Shown here one piece after another: positions 1 to 9,200 of a DNA stretch of 64,000 nt. Position numbers and translations under genes: made by a program. The notes beneath the pieces were generated by a model, which was not told where the DNA came from, did no database searches, and worked only from the letters and a program-made list of their open reading frames with translations. How positions within the stretch are numbered: the first letter of the stretch is position 1; every line of letters starts with the position of its first letter. Origin of the DNA: Alteromonadaceae bacterium (GTDB lineage: Bacteria; Pseudomonadota; Gammaproteobacteria; Enterobacterales; Alteromonadaceae); assembly GCA_013373625.1 (NCBI GenBank), contig JABXHM010000003.1:124001-188000 (forward strand), in the 5' to 3' direction.

Positions 1-1099
1 TACGGAAGCGTGGAATATAAAAGCCTGAGGGGCGGCGACCGTAATAGTATTTATCGTCAAAGCCTTCAACTTCTGCCGCAGCGCCTACGCGGAAATGGTG
101 ATCCATAATATTATGACCCAATTCACCGCTGCTGCTGCCTAAACCACCATCCCACACGTCAGTGGCAGAGTTTTTCAACATCCACACTGAGTTGAGCGCA
201 GAGGCATTTAGGAACACAATCTTGCTCTTGAACTCATATGTCTGGTTGTTTTCTGAATCGAGTATTTCGACCCCTGTAGCACGCTTTTTGTCTTTGTCGT
301 ATAGCACTCGGGTTACTATTGAAAACGGACGTACCGTCAGGTTTCCGGTTGCCATCGCAACAGGGAGCGTAGATGACTGGGTACTAAAATATGCGCCAAA
401 CGGACAACCTAACCAGCATTTGTTGCGGTACTGGCAGTTCACCCGGTTATGTTCTGGTTTCGGCTCGGTCATATTTGCACAGCGACCATTAATGATGTGG
501 CGCGTGCCGTTGAAAGCTTTCTGCAAACGTTTGGCGAGATCTTTTTCCACCACATTTAACGGAATGGGCGGCTGATACTGACCGTCGGGTAAAACATCCA
601 AACCATCACGGCTGCCGCTTATGCCAGCGAAGCGCTCCACGTAGTCATACCAGGGCGAAAGATCACTGTAGCGAATTGGCCAGTCGATCGCGATGCCCTC
701 TTTTGCATTCGCCAGGAAGTCTTCTTCATTGAGACGATAACTCTGACGTCCCCACAACAGAGAACGACCACCCACGTGATAACCGCGGTACCAGTCAAAG
801 CGCTCTTTTTCGACATAAGGAGAAGTCTGATGACTTTCCCACATGTCATTGGTCGACTCGTTAAGCGCGTAATCACGCGACAGGACAGGCTCTTTCGCTT
901 TCATCTCTTGAGTTGGCATATCGCGATGCGGATAATTCCACGCTTCATTGTGCGCGTTAACGTAATCCTTGATATGCTCAATGTTACGACCACGCTCAAG
1001 CATGAGTACTTTCAGGCCCTTTTCGGCCAACTCTTTGGCTGCCCAACCACCGCTGATCCCAGATCCCACGACGATTGCATCATAGACATTATCTGCCAT
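1..1099 (-). CDS. GMC-family FAD-dependent oxidoreductase (partial, C-terminus beyond window)
   Basis: The first 366 residues are present; the gene runs off the left edge. The N-terminus is a Rossmann FAD-binding fold, VVGSGISGGWAAKELAEKG at about residues 10-28, followed by LERG. Further on come GGRSLLWGRQ and a Cys-rich CQYRNKCWLGCPFGA stretch, both typical of the glucose/glucoside dehydrogenase branch of the GMC family. It would oxidise a sugar or polyol hydroxyl with FAD. No signal peptide is visible, although related enzymes can be exported with a partner subunit. It is the last visible gene of a minus-strand operon, 54 bases after a TIM-barrel gene. I infer a glycoside-3-dehydrogenase-like role from the neighbours; the substrate is unknown. 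Confidence 0.85.
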   Translation of the reverse strand, partial: MADNVYDAIVVGSGISGGWAAKELAEKGLKVLMLERGRNIEHIKDYVNAHNEAWNYPHRDMPTQEMKAKEPVLSRDYALNESTNDMWESHQTSPYVEKERFDWYRGYHVGGRSLLWGRQSYRLNEEDFLANAKEGIAIDWPIRYSDLSPWYDYVERFAGISGSRDGLDVLPDGQYQPPIPLNVVEKDLAKRLQKAFNGTRHIINGRCANMTEPKPEHNRVNCQYRNKCWLGCPFGAYFSTQSSTLPVAMATGNLTVRPFSIVTRVLYDKDKKRATGVEILDSENNQTYEFKSKIVFLNASALNSVWMLKNSATDVWDGGLGSSSGELGHNIMDHHFRVGAAAEVEGFDDKYYYGRRPSGFYIPRFR

Positions 1100-1153
1100 T
1101 ACTTATCCCCTTAAATCGGTGACTTCTTATTGCCGACTTTGTGTGTTGCCCAA

Positions 1154-2092
1154 TCACACATCACAAATCAGAATAGCTTCGCGCAGCGATTCAATCTGAC
1201 CCTGAATGGTTTTTGGGGTTGGTAAAAATTCCTGAGCGACATATCCATCAAAGCCGGTAGCATTAATCGCTTTAACAATGGCCGGATAAAATAGCTCCTG
1301 AGTGTCGTTAATTTCATTTCTGCCAGGCACGCCAGCAGTGTGGTAGTGACCAAAATACATATGGTTATCTTTAATCGTACGTATAATGTCGCCTTCACTT
1401 ATTTGCATGTGATAAATATCATAAAGAAGCTTAAAATTAGCTGAACCGAGCTGCTTGCACAGTTCAATACCCCATGCAGAATTATCGGCAAAGTAGTCAG
1501 GATGGTTGACTTTGCTGTTGAACAATTCCATTTGCAACACAACACCGCGCTTCTCGGCGTGGCCAAGTACTCGCTTTAACCCTTTCACAGCCTGAACCAG
1601 GCCGTCTTCGGGCGACACGCCACGCTTGTTACCGCTGAAACAAATGAGGTTGCGATAGCCAGCATCGGCTACCAGGTCGATGTGCTTGAGGTAACGTTCT
1701 ACTAACACATCGTGAAACCTGGCGTCTGCCCAGCCGTCTTCAAGGTTAAGCTCAGCACCATTACACATAGAACTATCGATGCCATATTTTTTGAGGGTTG
1801 GCCAGCCGTCCGGCCCCACCAGGTCAATGGCACTAAAGCCTATGGCTTTCGCCACAATGCACAGCTCTTCGACACTCAATTCGCCATAGGTCCAGCGCGC
1901 AACAGAGTGCCTGATGTTTCCCTTTAACTTCAGAGGTTCTCCACTCGCCAGCTTGCTGCCAGCAGGTAAAGCCGCCAAAGCTGAATGGCTCAAACTCGCG
2001 CCGGTGATACCCAACACTATTTGTTTGAGCAGATCCCGCCGCGACGAGTCAGCTTGAGCAGTCAGTGGTTTAAAGTTTGCCTTAGGCATCAT
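1154..2092 (-). CDS. Tat-exported sugar isomerase/epimerase-like TIM-barrel protein
   Basis: A 312-residue protein of the xylose-isomerase-like TIM-barrel superfamily (AP endonuclease 2 fold, often labelled hydroxypyruvate isomerase). The N-terminus carries a twin-arginine signal, SSRRDLLKQIVLG at about 16-28, followed by a hydrophobic stretch ending SHSALA, so it probably acts in the periplasm. Candidate metal ligands are the Glu in LQMELFNSK, the Asp in LLYDIYHMQ, the His in GHYHTAG and the Glu in VAQEFLP. The start overlaps the end of the upstream MFS gene by 11 bases, suggesting translational coupling; the next codon is also ATG. It is likely to act on a keto-sugar made by the GMC or Gfo/Idh/MocA enzyme (inference). 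Confidence 0.85.
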   Translation of the reverse strand: MMPKANFKPLTAQADSSRRDLLKQIVLGITGASLSHSALAALPAGSKLASGEPLKLKGNIRHSVARWTYGELSVEELCIVAKAIGFSAIDLVGPDGWPTLKKYGIDSSMCNGAELNLEDGWADARFHDVLVERYLKHIDLVADAGYRNLICFSGNKRGVSPEDGLVQAVKGLKRVLGHAEKRGVVLQMELFNSKVNHPDYFADNSAWGIELCKQLGSANFKLLYDIYHMQISEGDIIRTIKDNHMYFGHYHTAGVPGRNEINDTQELFYPAIVKAINATGFDGYVAQEFLPTPKTIQGQIESLREAILICDV

Positions 2093-3308
2093 CAGTCTTT
2101 ACCTCTTCGGCCTTAAATACCACCAGGAACAAGACTAAGACCACGGCCGCAAAGCCTGCAGGGAACAACCATATTTGCTGCCAGTCATGGCCCGCATCAA
2201 GCGTATAATTATCAGTGATTTGGCCTGCCACCCAGAAACCAACTAACATACCCACCCCATAAGTGGCGAGCGTAATCAGCCCCTGTGCTGCACTCTTAAT
2301 TTGCTCATTCGCTTTGGCATTGGTATAGATTTGTCCTGACACAAAGAAAAAGTCATAACAAATTCCATGCAGCGCTATACCAATAATGAGTAAGAACAAA
2401 CCAGATTCGGCGTCGCCAAAGGCAAACAGTGCGTAGCGCAATACCCATGCTCCCATGCCTAATAGCAAGGTCATCTTAATGCCAAAGCGATTTAAAAATA
2501 CTGGCAGCGCCAACATAAATAACACTTCTGATACCTGCCCCAGGGTCATCTTACCGGTGGCATTCTCAACGCCAATTTCGGTTAGGAAGGGGTTTGCATT
2601 TTGATAATAAAACGCCAGTGGAATACAAATAAGTACACTGGACGCAAAGAAAATCAGGAAATTACGATCTTTGAGCAGTGCTAATGCGTCGAGGCCGAGT
2701 AACTGGCTTAAACCGGCACTTTTCTCGCCTTTAGCGGCCGGCGGCGTTGCAGGCAGCGTAAAGCTATAGACACCAAGAGCCAGTGAAGCAATCGCACACA
2801 TCATAAAGGTGTTGCGTAACATTCCATCGGCAATCGCTTGCTGTGAATCCCAGGAGAATAAGTAGCTAATGACTAATCCTGCAACGATCCAGCCAATAGT
2901 GCCCCACACACGGATTTTGCCAAACTCTTTGCTTGGATCTTTCATTTGCCCGAAAGACACAGAGTTAACCAAAGCCAGTGTCGGCATATAGGCAATCATA
3001 TAACCGAGGACATAAGGGTAAAATGCAGCAAAATCAGTGGAGACGAACATCATGTACATTAATGCTGCGCCGAGCAGATGCAGGATGCCAAGTATGCGTT
3101 CTGCGTTAAAAAATCGATCGGCAATTAAACCAATAATGAAGGGTGCAATAATGGCTCCCCATGACTGGGTTGAAAACGCCATACCCATTTCACTTCCGGT
3201 TGCACCCAAAGTGCTACCTAAAAAAGTGCCCAGCGTAACAAACCAGCCGCCCCAGATAAAAAACTGGAGAAACATCATAATACTCAGACGTATTGTTATT
3301 GTGTTCAT
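2082..3308 (-). CDS. MFS transporter, nucleoside:H+ symporter (NupG-like) family
   Basis: A 408-residue polytopic membrane protein with about 12 hydrophobic segments. The opening IRLSIMMFLQFFIWGGWFV is characteristic of the NupG/XapB-like nucleoside:H+ symporter branch of the major facilitator superfamily. Family members embedded in sugar-oxidation clusters probably carry glycosides or oxidised sugars rather than nucleosides (inference). A good Shine-Dalgarno sequence (GGGAG) precedes the ATG. It lies 51 bases downstream of the cytoplasmic TIM-barrel gene and overlaps the Tat-signal TIM-barrel gene, so it is part of one operon. Confidence 0.85.
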   Translation of the reverse strand: MNTITIRLSIMMFLQFFIWGGWFVTLGTFLGSTLGATGSEMGMAFSTQSWGAIIAPFIIGLIADRFFNAERILGILHLLGAALMYMMFVSTDFAAFYPYVLGYMIAYMPTLALVNSVSFGQMKDPSKEFGKIRVWGTIGWIVAGLVISYLFSWDSQQAIADGMLRNTFMMCAIASLALGVYSFTLPATPPAAKGEKSAGLSQLLGLDALALLKDRNFLIFFASSVLICIPLAFYYQNANPFLTEIGVENATGKMTLGQVSEVLFMLALPVFLNRFGIKMTLLLGMGAWVLRYALFAFGDAESGLFLLIIGIALHGICYDFFFVSGQIYTNAKANEQIKSAAQGLITLATYGVGMLVGFWVAGQITDNYTLDAGHDWQQIWLFPAGFAAVVLVLFLVVFKAEEVKTDDA

Positions 3309-3359
3309 AGGCTCCCCGCCAATTGTCTGTTTACTTCAGTAACTGTATTGCTATTTTTT

Positions 3360-4418
3360 TTAATCTTCTAAGCCGAGAATGCGACGATTTCGTTCTTCAC
3401 TGGCTTCTGCACCGGCAAAATCATCAAAGGCATGCTTAGCGCGCTCAATAATATGACGTTGAATAAACGGTGCACCTTCGGCGGCACCCTGACCGGAGTC
3501 TTTCAAACAGCACTCCCATTCCAGTACAGCCCAGCCGTCGAAACCGTATTGTGTGAGCTTGCTGAAGATACCGTTAAAATCGACCTGACCATCCCCTAAG
3601 GAACGGAAGCGGCCCGGGCGATCTACCCAGTCTTCGTAACCGCCGTACACACCGGAACGACCGGTCGCGTTAAACTCGGCATCTTTTACGTGGAACATTT
3701 TAATGCGGTCATGATAACGGTCTATAAAATCGAGGTAATCAAGCTGTTGCAGCACAAAGTGGCTGGGATCAAACAAGATATTAGCGCGTGGATGGTTATC
3801 GACTGCTTTGAGGAAGCGTTCAAACGTCGCGCCGTCATGCAGATCTTCACCCGGGTGAATTTCGTAACAGACATCAACGCCCTGTTCATCAAATACATCC
3901 AGAATGGGCTTCCAGCGCTTCGCCAGCTCGGCAAAGCCTTGTTCAACTAAACCTGCCGGGCGTTGTGGCCACGGATAAACCAGATGCCACAGTAGTGCTC
4001 CAGAGAACGTTGCGTGGGCGGTCAGCCCTAAGCGCTTGCTCGCGATTGCTGCACATTTGAGTTGATCGATGGCCCACTCAGTGCGTTGCTGGGGTTTACC
4101 GTGCAAGTGCGCTGGTGCAAAATTATCAAACAGTTCATCGTACGCTGGATGTACAGCCACTAACTGTCCTTGCAAATGAGTAGACAATTCAGTGATCTCA
4201 ACACCGGCTTCACGGCAGATGCCGGCCACTTCGTCGCAATAATCCTGACTTTCTGCAGCCAGTTTTAAATTGAAAATATTGTCATCACTGGTAGGAACCT
4301 GTATTCCTTTATAACCATTCTCGGCTGCCCAGGCAGCAATGGTATCGAGCTTGTTAAACGGCGCTTCATTGGCCAGAAACTGGGCCAGAAAAATTGCCGG
4401 TCCTTTAATCGCAGACAT
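3360..4418 (-). CDS. sugar phosphate isomerase/epimerase-family TIM-barrel protein (cytoplasmic)
   Basis: A 352-residue xylose-isomerase-like TIM barrel with no signal peptide. Metal-site candidates are all present: Glu in VCYEIHPGED, Asp and His in LFDPSHF, His in MFHVKDAEF and Glu in VLEWECC. The C-terminal extension after the barrel (FAGAEASEERNRRILG) is common in this subgroup. The start is supported by AGGAG upstream of ATG. It is cotranscribed with the Gfo/Idh/MocA gene, 39 bases upstream, and the MFS gene. Such proteins epimerise, isomerise or dehydrate keto-sugars; IolE/IolI-like enzymes are relatives, but no other inositol-pathway genes are near. The exact reaction is not decidable from sequence. 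Confidence 0.85.
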   Translation of the reverse strand: MSAIKGPAIFLAQFLANEAPFNKLDTIAAWAAENGYKGIQVPTSDDNIFNLKLAAESQDYCDEVAGICREAGVEITELSTHLQGQLVAVHPAYDELFDNFAPAHLHGKPQQRTEWAIDQLKCAAIASKRLGLTAHATFSGALLWHLVYPWPQRPAGLVEQGFAELAKRWKPILDVFDEQGVDVCYEIHPGEDLHDGATFERFLKAVDNHPRANILFDPSHFVLQQLDYLDFIDRYHDRIKMFHVKDAEFNATGRSGVYGGYEDWVDRPGRFRSLGDGQVDFNGIFSKLTQYGFDGWAVLEWECCLKDSGQGAAEGAPFIQRHIIERAKHAFDDFAGAEASEERNRRILGLED

Positions 4419-4457
4419 ATTTATTCTCCTGCTGTATGTGTTGGGTATCGTGACGGC

Positions 4458-5615
4458 TCAGGCCGGATCAGCAAAATCGGTCCACTTCGCGTCGCTATCG
4501 GTGCTGGCTAACATGGTCTCTATAAATGCCATGCCACGCAGGCCATCCGCGAGACCAGGAACACCGTCGGCTTTGCCTGTTTGGCCATTGCGTACAGCAT
4601 GAGCGAATGCGGTGTACAGATTCCCCATCGCTTCTAAATAACCTTCAGGGTGACCACCGGGAATGCGGCATCTATTCAGTGCTTCATCACACAGTCCTGG
4701 CATGCCCTGCCCTGCGCGAAGTGTCACCATGGGTGCATTTACCGAACGAACCAGTAGCGAATCAGGGCGCATCTGGAACCACTCGATGCCGCCTTTCTCG
4801 CCATAAACACGCACCTTGAGACCGTTTTCTTCGCCCGCGCAAACCTGACTGGCAGTTAATACCCCCGACGCGCCTCCGGCAAACCGTAATAACGCTGCGC
4901 CATCGTCATCGAGCCGACGTCCTTCAACATGGGTATGCATATCAGCACATAGTTTGATAACTTTATCGCCGGTGACAAACTCGGCCATGTTAAGAGCATG
5001 GGTGCCAATGTCCCCCATACATCCACTGCCACCAGACTTACTGGGATCGGTGCGCCAACTGGCTTGCTTATTGTCTTTTTCAAGATTGCTACTTAACCAG
5101 CCTTGTGGGTATTCAACAAACACCTTTCTCACTGTACCCAACGCGCCGCTTGCCACCATGTGTCTGGCCTGCCACACCATAGGATAACCAATGTAGGTAT
5201 GCGCCAGCCCCAGTAAGACAGGCTTAGAGGCAAGTGCGGGTTGCAGGGTTTTCGCTTCGTCTAAAGATATTGCCAGGGGCTTTTCGCAAAACACGTGAAT
5301 ACCGGCTTCCAACGCGACTTTCGCCACCTCTACGTGGAGGTGATTAGGCGTCACAATAGCCAGTACTTGTACGCGTTGTTCAGCGGGTAGCTTAGACTCT
5401 GTTTCAATAAGTGCTTGCCAGCTGCTATAAGCACGTTCGCCGGCAATACCCAATTCATCAGCGGTTTGCTGGTTGTTTTCAGCATTACGACTGAATGCGC
5501 CGCAAACCAGTTCATAGTGACCATCCAGTCCTGCCGCGTGGCGATGCACCGCACCAATAAACGCGCCTTGTCCACCACCAATCATGCCTAAACGAATTTT
5601 TTCAGTTTTTGCCAC
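4458..5615 (-). CDS. Gfo/Idh/MocA-family NAD(P)-dependent oxidoreductase
   Basis: 385 residues from a GTG start preceded by GAGG at 6 bases; a TTG four codons upstream is in frame but has no ribosome-binding site. The N-terminal Rossmann motif is GMIGGGQGAFIGAVHRHA, the family signature EKPLA follows near residue 110, and the C-terminal domain holds GDIGTHALNMAEFV with the usual catalytic His. The family oxidises or reduces sugars, cyclitols and their keto forms with NAD(P). It is the first gene of the minus-strand operon reaching the left edge and is divergent from a LacI regulator across a 270-base control region. Confidence 0.9.
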   Translation of the reverse strand: MAKTEKIRLGMIGGGQGAFIGAVHRHAAGLDGHYELVCGAFSRNAENNQQTADELGIAGERAYSSWQALIETESKLPAEQRVQVLAIVTPNHLHVEVAKVALEAGIHVFCEKPLAISLDEAKTLQPALASKPVLLGLAHTYIGYPMVWQARHMVASGALGTVRKVFVEYPQGWLSSNLEKDNKQASWRTDPSKSGGSGCMGDIGTHALNMAEFVTGDKVIKLCADMHTHVEGRRLDDDGAALLRFAGGASGVLTASQVCAGEENGLKVRVYGEKGGIEWFQMRPDSLLVRSVNAPMVTLRAGQGMPGLCDEALNRCRIPGGHPEGYLEAMGNLYTAFAHAVRNGQTGKADGVPGLADGLRGMAFIETMLASTDSDAKWTDFADPA

Positions 5616-5680
5616 TTTTAACCTCAATTTGCAATGTCAGCCCAAATCGCACTTGTGTACTATTTGTTAATGATGTAAAA

Positions 5681-5696
5681 ATGTAACGGATTACAT
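5681..5696. promoter_or_regulatory. candidate LacI-family operator 1
   Basis: The sequence ATGTAACGGATTACAT is an inverted repeat with arms ATGTAA/TTACAT around CGGA. It sits about 70 bases upstream of the Gfo/Idh/MocA gene, in the shared divergent region. The shape and central CG fit LacI/GntR-type operators. The adjacent LacI protein is the obvious candidate binder (inference). Confidence 0.5.
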
Positions 5697-5842
5697 CGGA
5701 GTATAACAAGTTTATTTTGCAGATCTAGTCTAAATTCATCACAAATTTGTTAATGAACCGACCAATAAAGTGGTTGTAGCCAGCGGCTTAGCGATTTCTG
5801 GTGGTGACAAAGTTATATTTTGTTAACATAGCGAAAATTTAA

Positions 5843-5858
5843 ATGATAACGGTTACAT
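5843..5858. promoter_or_regulatory. candidate LacI-family operator 2
   Basis: ATGATAACGGTTACAT is an imperfect inverted repeat resembling the site at 5681-5696 (shared TAACGG core and TTACAT arm). It lies about 35 bases before the lacI-type start, suiting autoregulation. The two sites are 162 bases apart, compatible with looping. Confidence 0.5.
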
Positions 5859-5892
5859 TGTTAATATGTGATACTGGGGTTGAGGATATGTT

Positions 5893-6918
5893 TTGTCAAA
5901 CATTAGAGCAGTAGCAGATTTGGCCGGGGTATCTGTTGCCACAGTCTCCCGAACCCTTCAGCAACCAGACTTAGTCTCGCCTAAAACACGCGCCAAAGTA
6001 ACGAGTGCGATAAATAAGCTCGACTATAAGCCTAATTTGTTGGCGGTTAAGTTTCGCTCGGGCAAAACCCATAATATCGTTGTATTGGTGCCAACCGTCG
6101 CCAACGTGTTTTTTGCCAGAGTTATTCGTGGCATGCAGGACGCCGCTGCGGCAGAAGGATACGCTTTGCTACTGGTAAACACTATGGGTGACGATGATAC
6201 CGAAGAAAAATACGCCAGGATGGTTCAAACCTCACAAGCGGATGGCGTTGTCCAGTTACGCGCATTTAATCCATTCCCTGAAGCACCGTCAGACTGTGAC
6301 GAACTTCTCCCCATGGTAAATGCCTGTGAAACGCTGGATGCACCAAATTGCCCCACCGTTTCGCTGGATAACCGCCGGGCGGCCACCGCGATGACTGAGC
6401 ACTTAATTGCCCTCGGGCACAGTCATATCGCTATGGTTAAGGGCCCTAAGCACAGCCCTCTGACGCGTGAGCGTATGATGGGCTTTAAAGATGCATTGCG
6501 AGCAGCTAACTTGCAGTATTGCGAAGAACTGATGTTTGCAGGCGATTTTACACTGCATTCCGGCTATGAAGCCGCCGATCGTCTGCTTTCGCAAAATTAC
6601 CCGATCAGTGCTGTTTTTTGTGAAAATGACGAAATGGCGCTGGGTGCAATCTGTCGCTTTAAAGAAGCGGGGCTGCGCGTACCTGAGGACATTTCGGTCT
6701 CAGGTTTCGATAACATCGCCTTTGCCAACTACAGCGATCCTCCGCTGACAACGATTGCGCAACCCGCAGAAGAATTTGGCGAAACGGCAATTAATTTACT
6801 GATTGACGTTCTTAAAGGCAAAACAAAACGAGCGATGAAGGTTATTTTACCCTTTGACCTCGTTACTCGGAAAAGTACCGGCCCGGCGCCGGAAAAACCC
6901 GTCAACTTTAGCTCATGA
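5893..6918 (+). CDS. LacI-family transcriptional regulator of the sugar-oxidation cluster
   Basis: 341 residues. The N-terminal helix-turn-helix is standard LacI (IRAVADLAGVSVATVSRTLQ, hinge YKPNLLA), followed by a periplasmic-binding-protein-like effector domain with SVSGFDNIAFANYSDPPLTT. The start is a TTG preceded by GAGG at 8 bases; an ATG just upstream is out of frame. It is divergent from the Gfo/Idh/MocA-TIM-MFS-TIM-GMC operon and is followed after 36 bases by a Tat-lipoprotein TIM barrel, so it probably controls both directions. The effector is unknown, likely a sugar or keto-sugar. Confidence 0.9.
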   Translation: MSNIRAVADLAGVSVATVSRTLQQPDLVSPKTRAKVTSAINKLDYKPNLLAVKFRSGKTHNIVVLVPTVANVFFARVIRGMQDAAAAEGYALLLVNTMGDDDTEEKYARMVQTSQADGVVQLRAFNPFPEAPSDCDELLPMVNACETLDAPNCPTVSLDNRRAATAMTEHLIALGHSHIAMVKGPKHSPLTRERMMGFKDALRAANLQYCEELMFAGDFTLHSGYEAADRLLSQNYPISAVFCENDEMALGAICRFKEAGLRVPEDISVSGFDNIAFANYSDPPLTTIAQPAEEFGETAINLLIDVLKGKTKRAMKVILPFDLVTRKSTGPAPEKPVNFSS

Positions 6919-6954
6919 ATTTCCCTATATGCGGCACCACAAGGAGTAATACCT

Positions 6955-7860
6955 ATGTCAAAACTGATTAAAACCAGCCCTCTTATCACCGAGCAGACGT
7001 CGGCGTCATTGAGCCGTCGCCGCTTTATGCAATGGTCAGCAACCGGTTTAGGTGCACTTATCGGTGCATCGGCCTGCAGCAGCACCACATCAATGACCTC
7101 AGCTGTCAGCGAGAACGCGGTAGGTCTGCAGCTCTACACGCTTCGCAGTATGATGGAAAAAAGCGTTGCAGATACACTAAAACTTGTTGCCAGCGTTGGC
7201 TATAAAGAACTTGAATTTGCTGGTTTTTTTGGTAGTGATCCGGCTGATGTAAAAGCACTTATTGATGAACTAGGCTTAACCGCGCCCTCCGCGCATGTTG
7301 CGTTAAATCTCCTGGAGCAGGACATCGACAAGCAAATCGAGATAGCAAAAGTCATGGAACACAAATACATGGTGGTTCCCTGGTTGTCGGCAGAACAGCG
7401 CAGTAAAGATATAGCTGGCTGGCAACGTCTGGCTGAAAAGCTGAATGTATATGGTGAAAAATGCCAGGCCAACGGTATTCAACTTGCTTACCACAACCAT
7501 GACTTCGAATTTGAAAATATAAACGGTCAGCTCCCCTACAATGTACTGCTTGATGAGTGTGAGGAAAACCTGGTTGCTATGGAGCTGGATTTATACTGGA
7601 CCGTTAAAGCAGGTTACGATCCTGTGGATTACTTTAAACGCAATCCGGGACGTTTTAAGTTATGGCATGTCAAAGATATGGATCAAAACGGACAATTTGC
7701 TGATGTTGGTAAAGGAACCATCAATTTTGATGACATTTTTGCCAACGCCGACTTGGCGGGCATCGAGCACAAATTCGTTGAGCGCGACAGAACCGATGAT
7801 TTAGTTGAAACAATAAAGCAGGGCTACCTGGCGGTGAGTCGTTTAAACGCTAAGTATTAG
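6955..7860 (+). CDS. Tat-signal lipoprotein, sugar isomerase/epimerase-like TIM barrel
   Basis: 301 residues. The N-terminus has a twin-arginine motif SRRRFMQW at about 19-26, a hydrophobic core and a lipobox-like GASAC, so a Tat-exported, lipid-anchored periplasmic protein is likely. The rest is a xylose-isomerase-like TIM barrel with candidate metal ligands Glu in AYHNHDFEFE, Asp in MELDLYW, His in LWHVKDMD and Glu in KFVERD. It is the third barrel of this superfamily in 6 kb and the second with an export signal. Cotranscription with the LacI gene is likely. Confidence 0.85.
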   Translation: MSKLIKTSPLITEQTSASLSRRRFMQWSATGLGALIGASACSSTTSMTSAVSENAVGLQLYTLRSMMEKSVADTLKLVASVGYKELEFAGFFGSDPADVKALIDELGLTAPSAHVALNLLEQDIDKQIEIAKVMEHKYMVVPWLSAEQRSKDIAGWQRLAEKLNVYGEKCQANGIQLAYHNHDFEFENINGQLPYNVLLDECEENLVAMELDLYWTVKAGYDPVDYFKRNPGRFKLWHVKDMDQNGQFADVGKGTINFDDIFANADLAGIEHKFVERDRTDDLVETIKQGYLAVSRLNAKY

Positions 7861-7943
7861 TATTTATTTACGCATTACAGCTGCTCCTGCGCCCTTTAGG
7901 GTTAGCCGGGGCAGCAAACTGAGACGGTGAAGGCGATTAGCAG

Positions 7944-9200
7944 TTAAAAGCGAAACTGTACTAATGCTAATGCCTGCTGCTGACTTTGTCTGGCTTGCCA
8001 GCCTTGCCATAACGTACGACTTTTATTAGTACTGGCGGTACCAAGCCATTCTACGCCAATGTTCCAGTTGTGATTTAGCTGGTATCGCCAGGCAAATGTA
8101 ACACTGTAGCCATGGCTATCATTGGGATCTTCTGGCAATAAATCCTTCTCATTTACCTTGAATTGATCAAACCGCACTGATAACCGGTGTTGGTCCACTT
8201 TATAGCTGGCCATGACATACCACGCGCTAAAATCAGCAAAAACACCAGCTCGCACCCGGCCCATATATGTTGAGCCTGAAAGCCACTGGGCCAGAACCCG
8301 AAACTGAGAGGTAAACTTATGCTGCAGAGCAACCGAGCTAAAATGTGTATCCCAGGCGTATTGGTTGTTGGCTTCAATCGCTAACCGATTCGCCATATTG
8401 TCATAGTAATACACGCGTACATCGGTTTTGTTCAGGTAACGCCAGTTGAGCCCGGCATAGACCCCCCAACGCCCGTCCGTTTCCTCAGTGACCATTTCAG
8501 TATTCGGTAGTGTTAGTTCAAATTGATTAAATTGAAAATAATCAGCAAATGGCAAGGATTCGTTATAGCGCGACTGACGGTTATGCAACGCCCAGCCACG
8601 CCAGGTTAGTATTGCTCCCAGTACGTCGTTGGCTTTAAAGGCTGCCACCGTTGCCGAATAACTGAAAGGACTCCGGTGCATGCGGCCACTGCGTGTAATG
8701 GTATACTCGGCACCAATGGTACGTAACTCTTCAGCAAGCCAACTGTTAATGGCAGAATAACTATAGGTATAAGGGCTGTTCCAGGCAGTATCGACATTTT
8801 CCAACGACATTTTGGGATAAAACATACCCAGTTTGAGTTCATGTCGTAGCCCCGCTGTAATTGGCTTATAACGCAAATATGCCTCACTGAACCCCAGTTT
8901 CTGACGGCCATCGGTATATCCGTTTGCTACCAGATGCGCAGACAGAGTTGTCGTTACATCCTGGCTTAATTCCAGGCCAGCCTGAGACAAAATAAACCTG
9001 CCGTTTTGACTAAAGCGTAAAACGCCCACACCTTCGTCGAGCCAGCTATTTAACCAACCAGAGTCGTAGTGGCTCTGCACTACCCCGAACTCTATCAAGC
9101 CATTCACTTGTGCAGGTGCGGCGTCAGCGCTTGCAGACACAACAGCACTGGCTATTGTCAGGCTGGTCAATAAAGCCAACTTAGTAGTCATCAAACTCAT
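7944..9200 (-). CDS. predicted outer-membrane beta-barrel protein, function unknown
   Basis: 418 residues from an internal ATG; the longest ORF begins at a TTG seven codons upstream. From this start the N-terminus is a clean Sec signal (TKLALLTSLTIASAVVSASADA). The mature part is rich in alternating aromatic/polar strands and ends with QQALALVQFRF, a terminal Phe typical of outer-membrane barrels. Its start lies inside the end of the upstream cupredoxin gene, so the pair is translationally coupled. I do not recognise a named family; a porin-like or scaffold role next to a periplasmic copper protein is inference. Confidence 0.75.
   Translation of the reverse strand: MSLMTTKLALLTSLTIASAVVSASADAAPAQVNGLIEFGVVQSHYDSGWLNSWLDEGVGVLRFSQNGRFILSQAGLELSQDVTTTLSAHLVANGYTDGRQKLGFSEAYLRYKPITAGLRHELKLGMFYPKMSLENVDTAWNSPYTYSYSAINSWLAEELRTIGAEYTITRSGRMHRSPFSYSATVAAFKANDVLGAILTWRGWALHNRQSRYNESLPFADYFQFNQFELTLPNTEMVTEETDGRWGVYAGLNWRYLNKTDVRVYYYDNMANRLAIEANNQYAWDTHFSSVALQHKFTSQFRVLAQWLSGSTYMGRVRAGVFADFSAWYVMASYKVDQHRLSVRFDQFKVNEKDLLPEDPNDSHGYSVTFAWRYQLNHNWNIGVEWLGTASTNKSRTLWQGWQARQSQQQALALVQFRF

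Noticed and set aside
776-1114. 112-codon plus-strand ORF in the GMC gene
   Set aside because: It lies antisense to the conserved N-terminal FAD domain and has no recognisable features.
7880-7915. GC-rich hairpin GCTGCTCC/GGGGCAGC between the convergent TIM-barrel and outer-membrane genes
   Set aside because: The stem is plausible but neither side has a T run, so I did not list it as a terminator.
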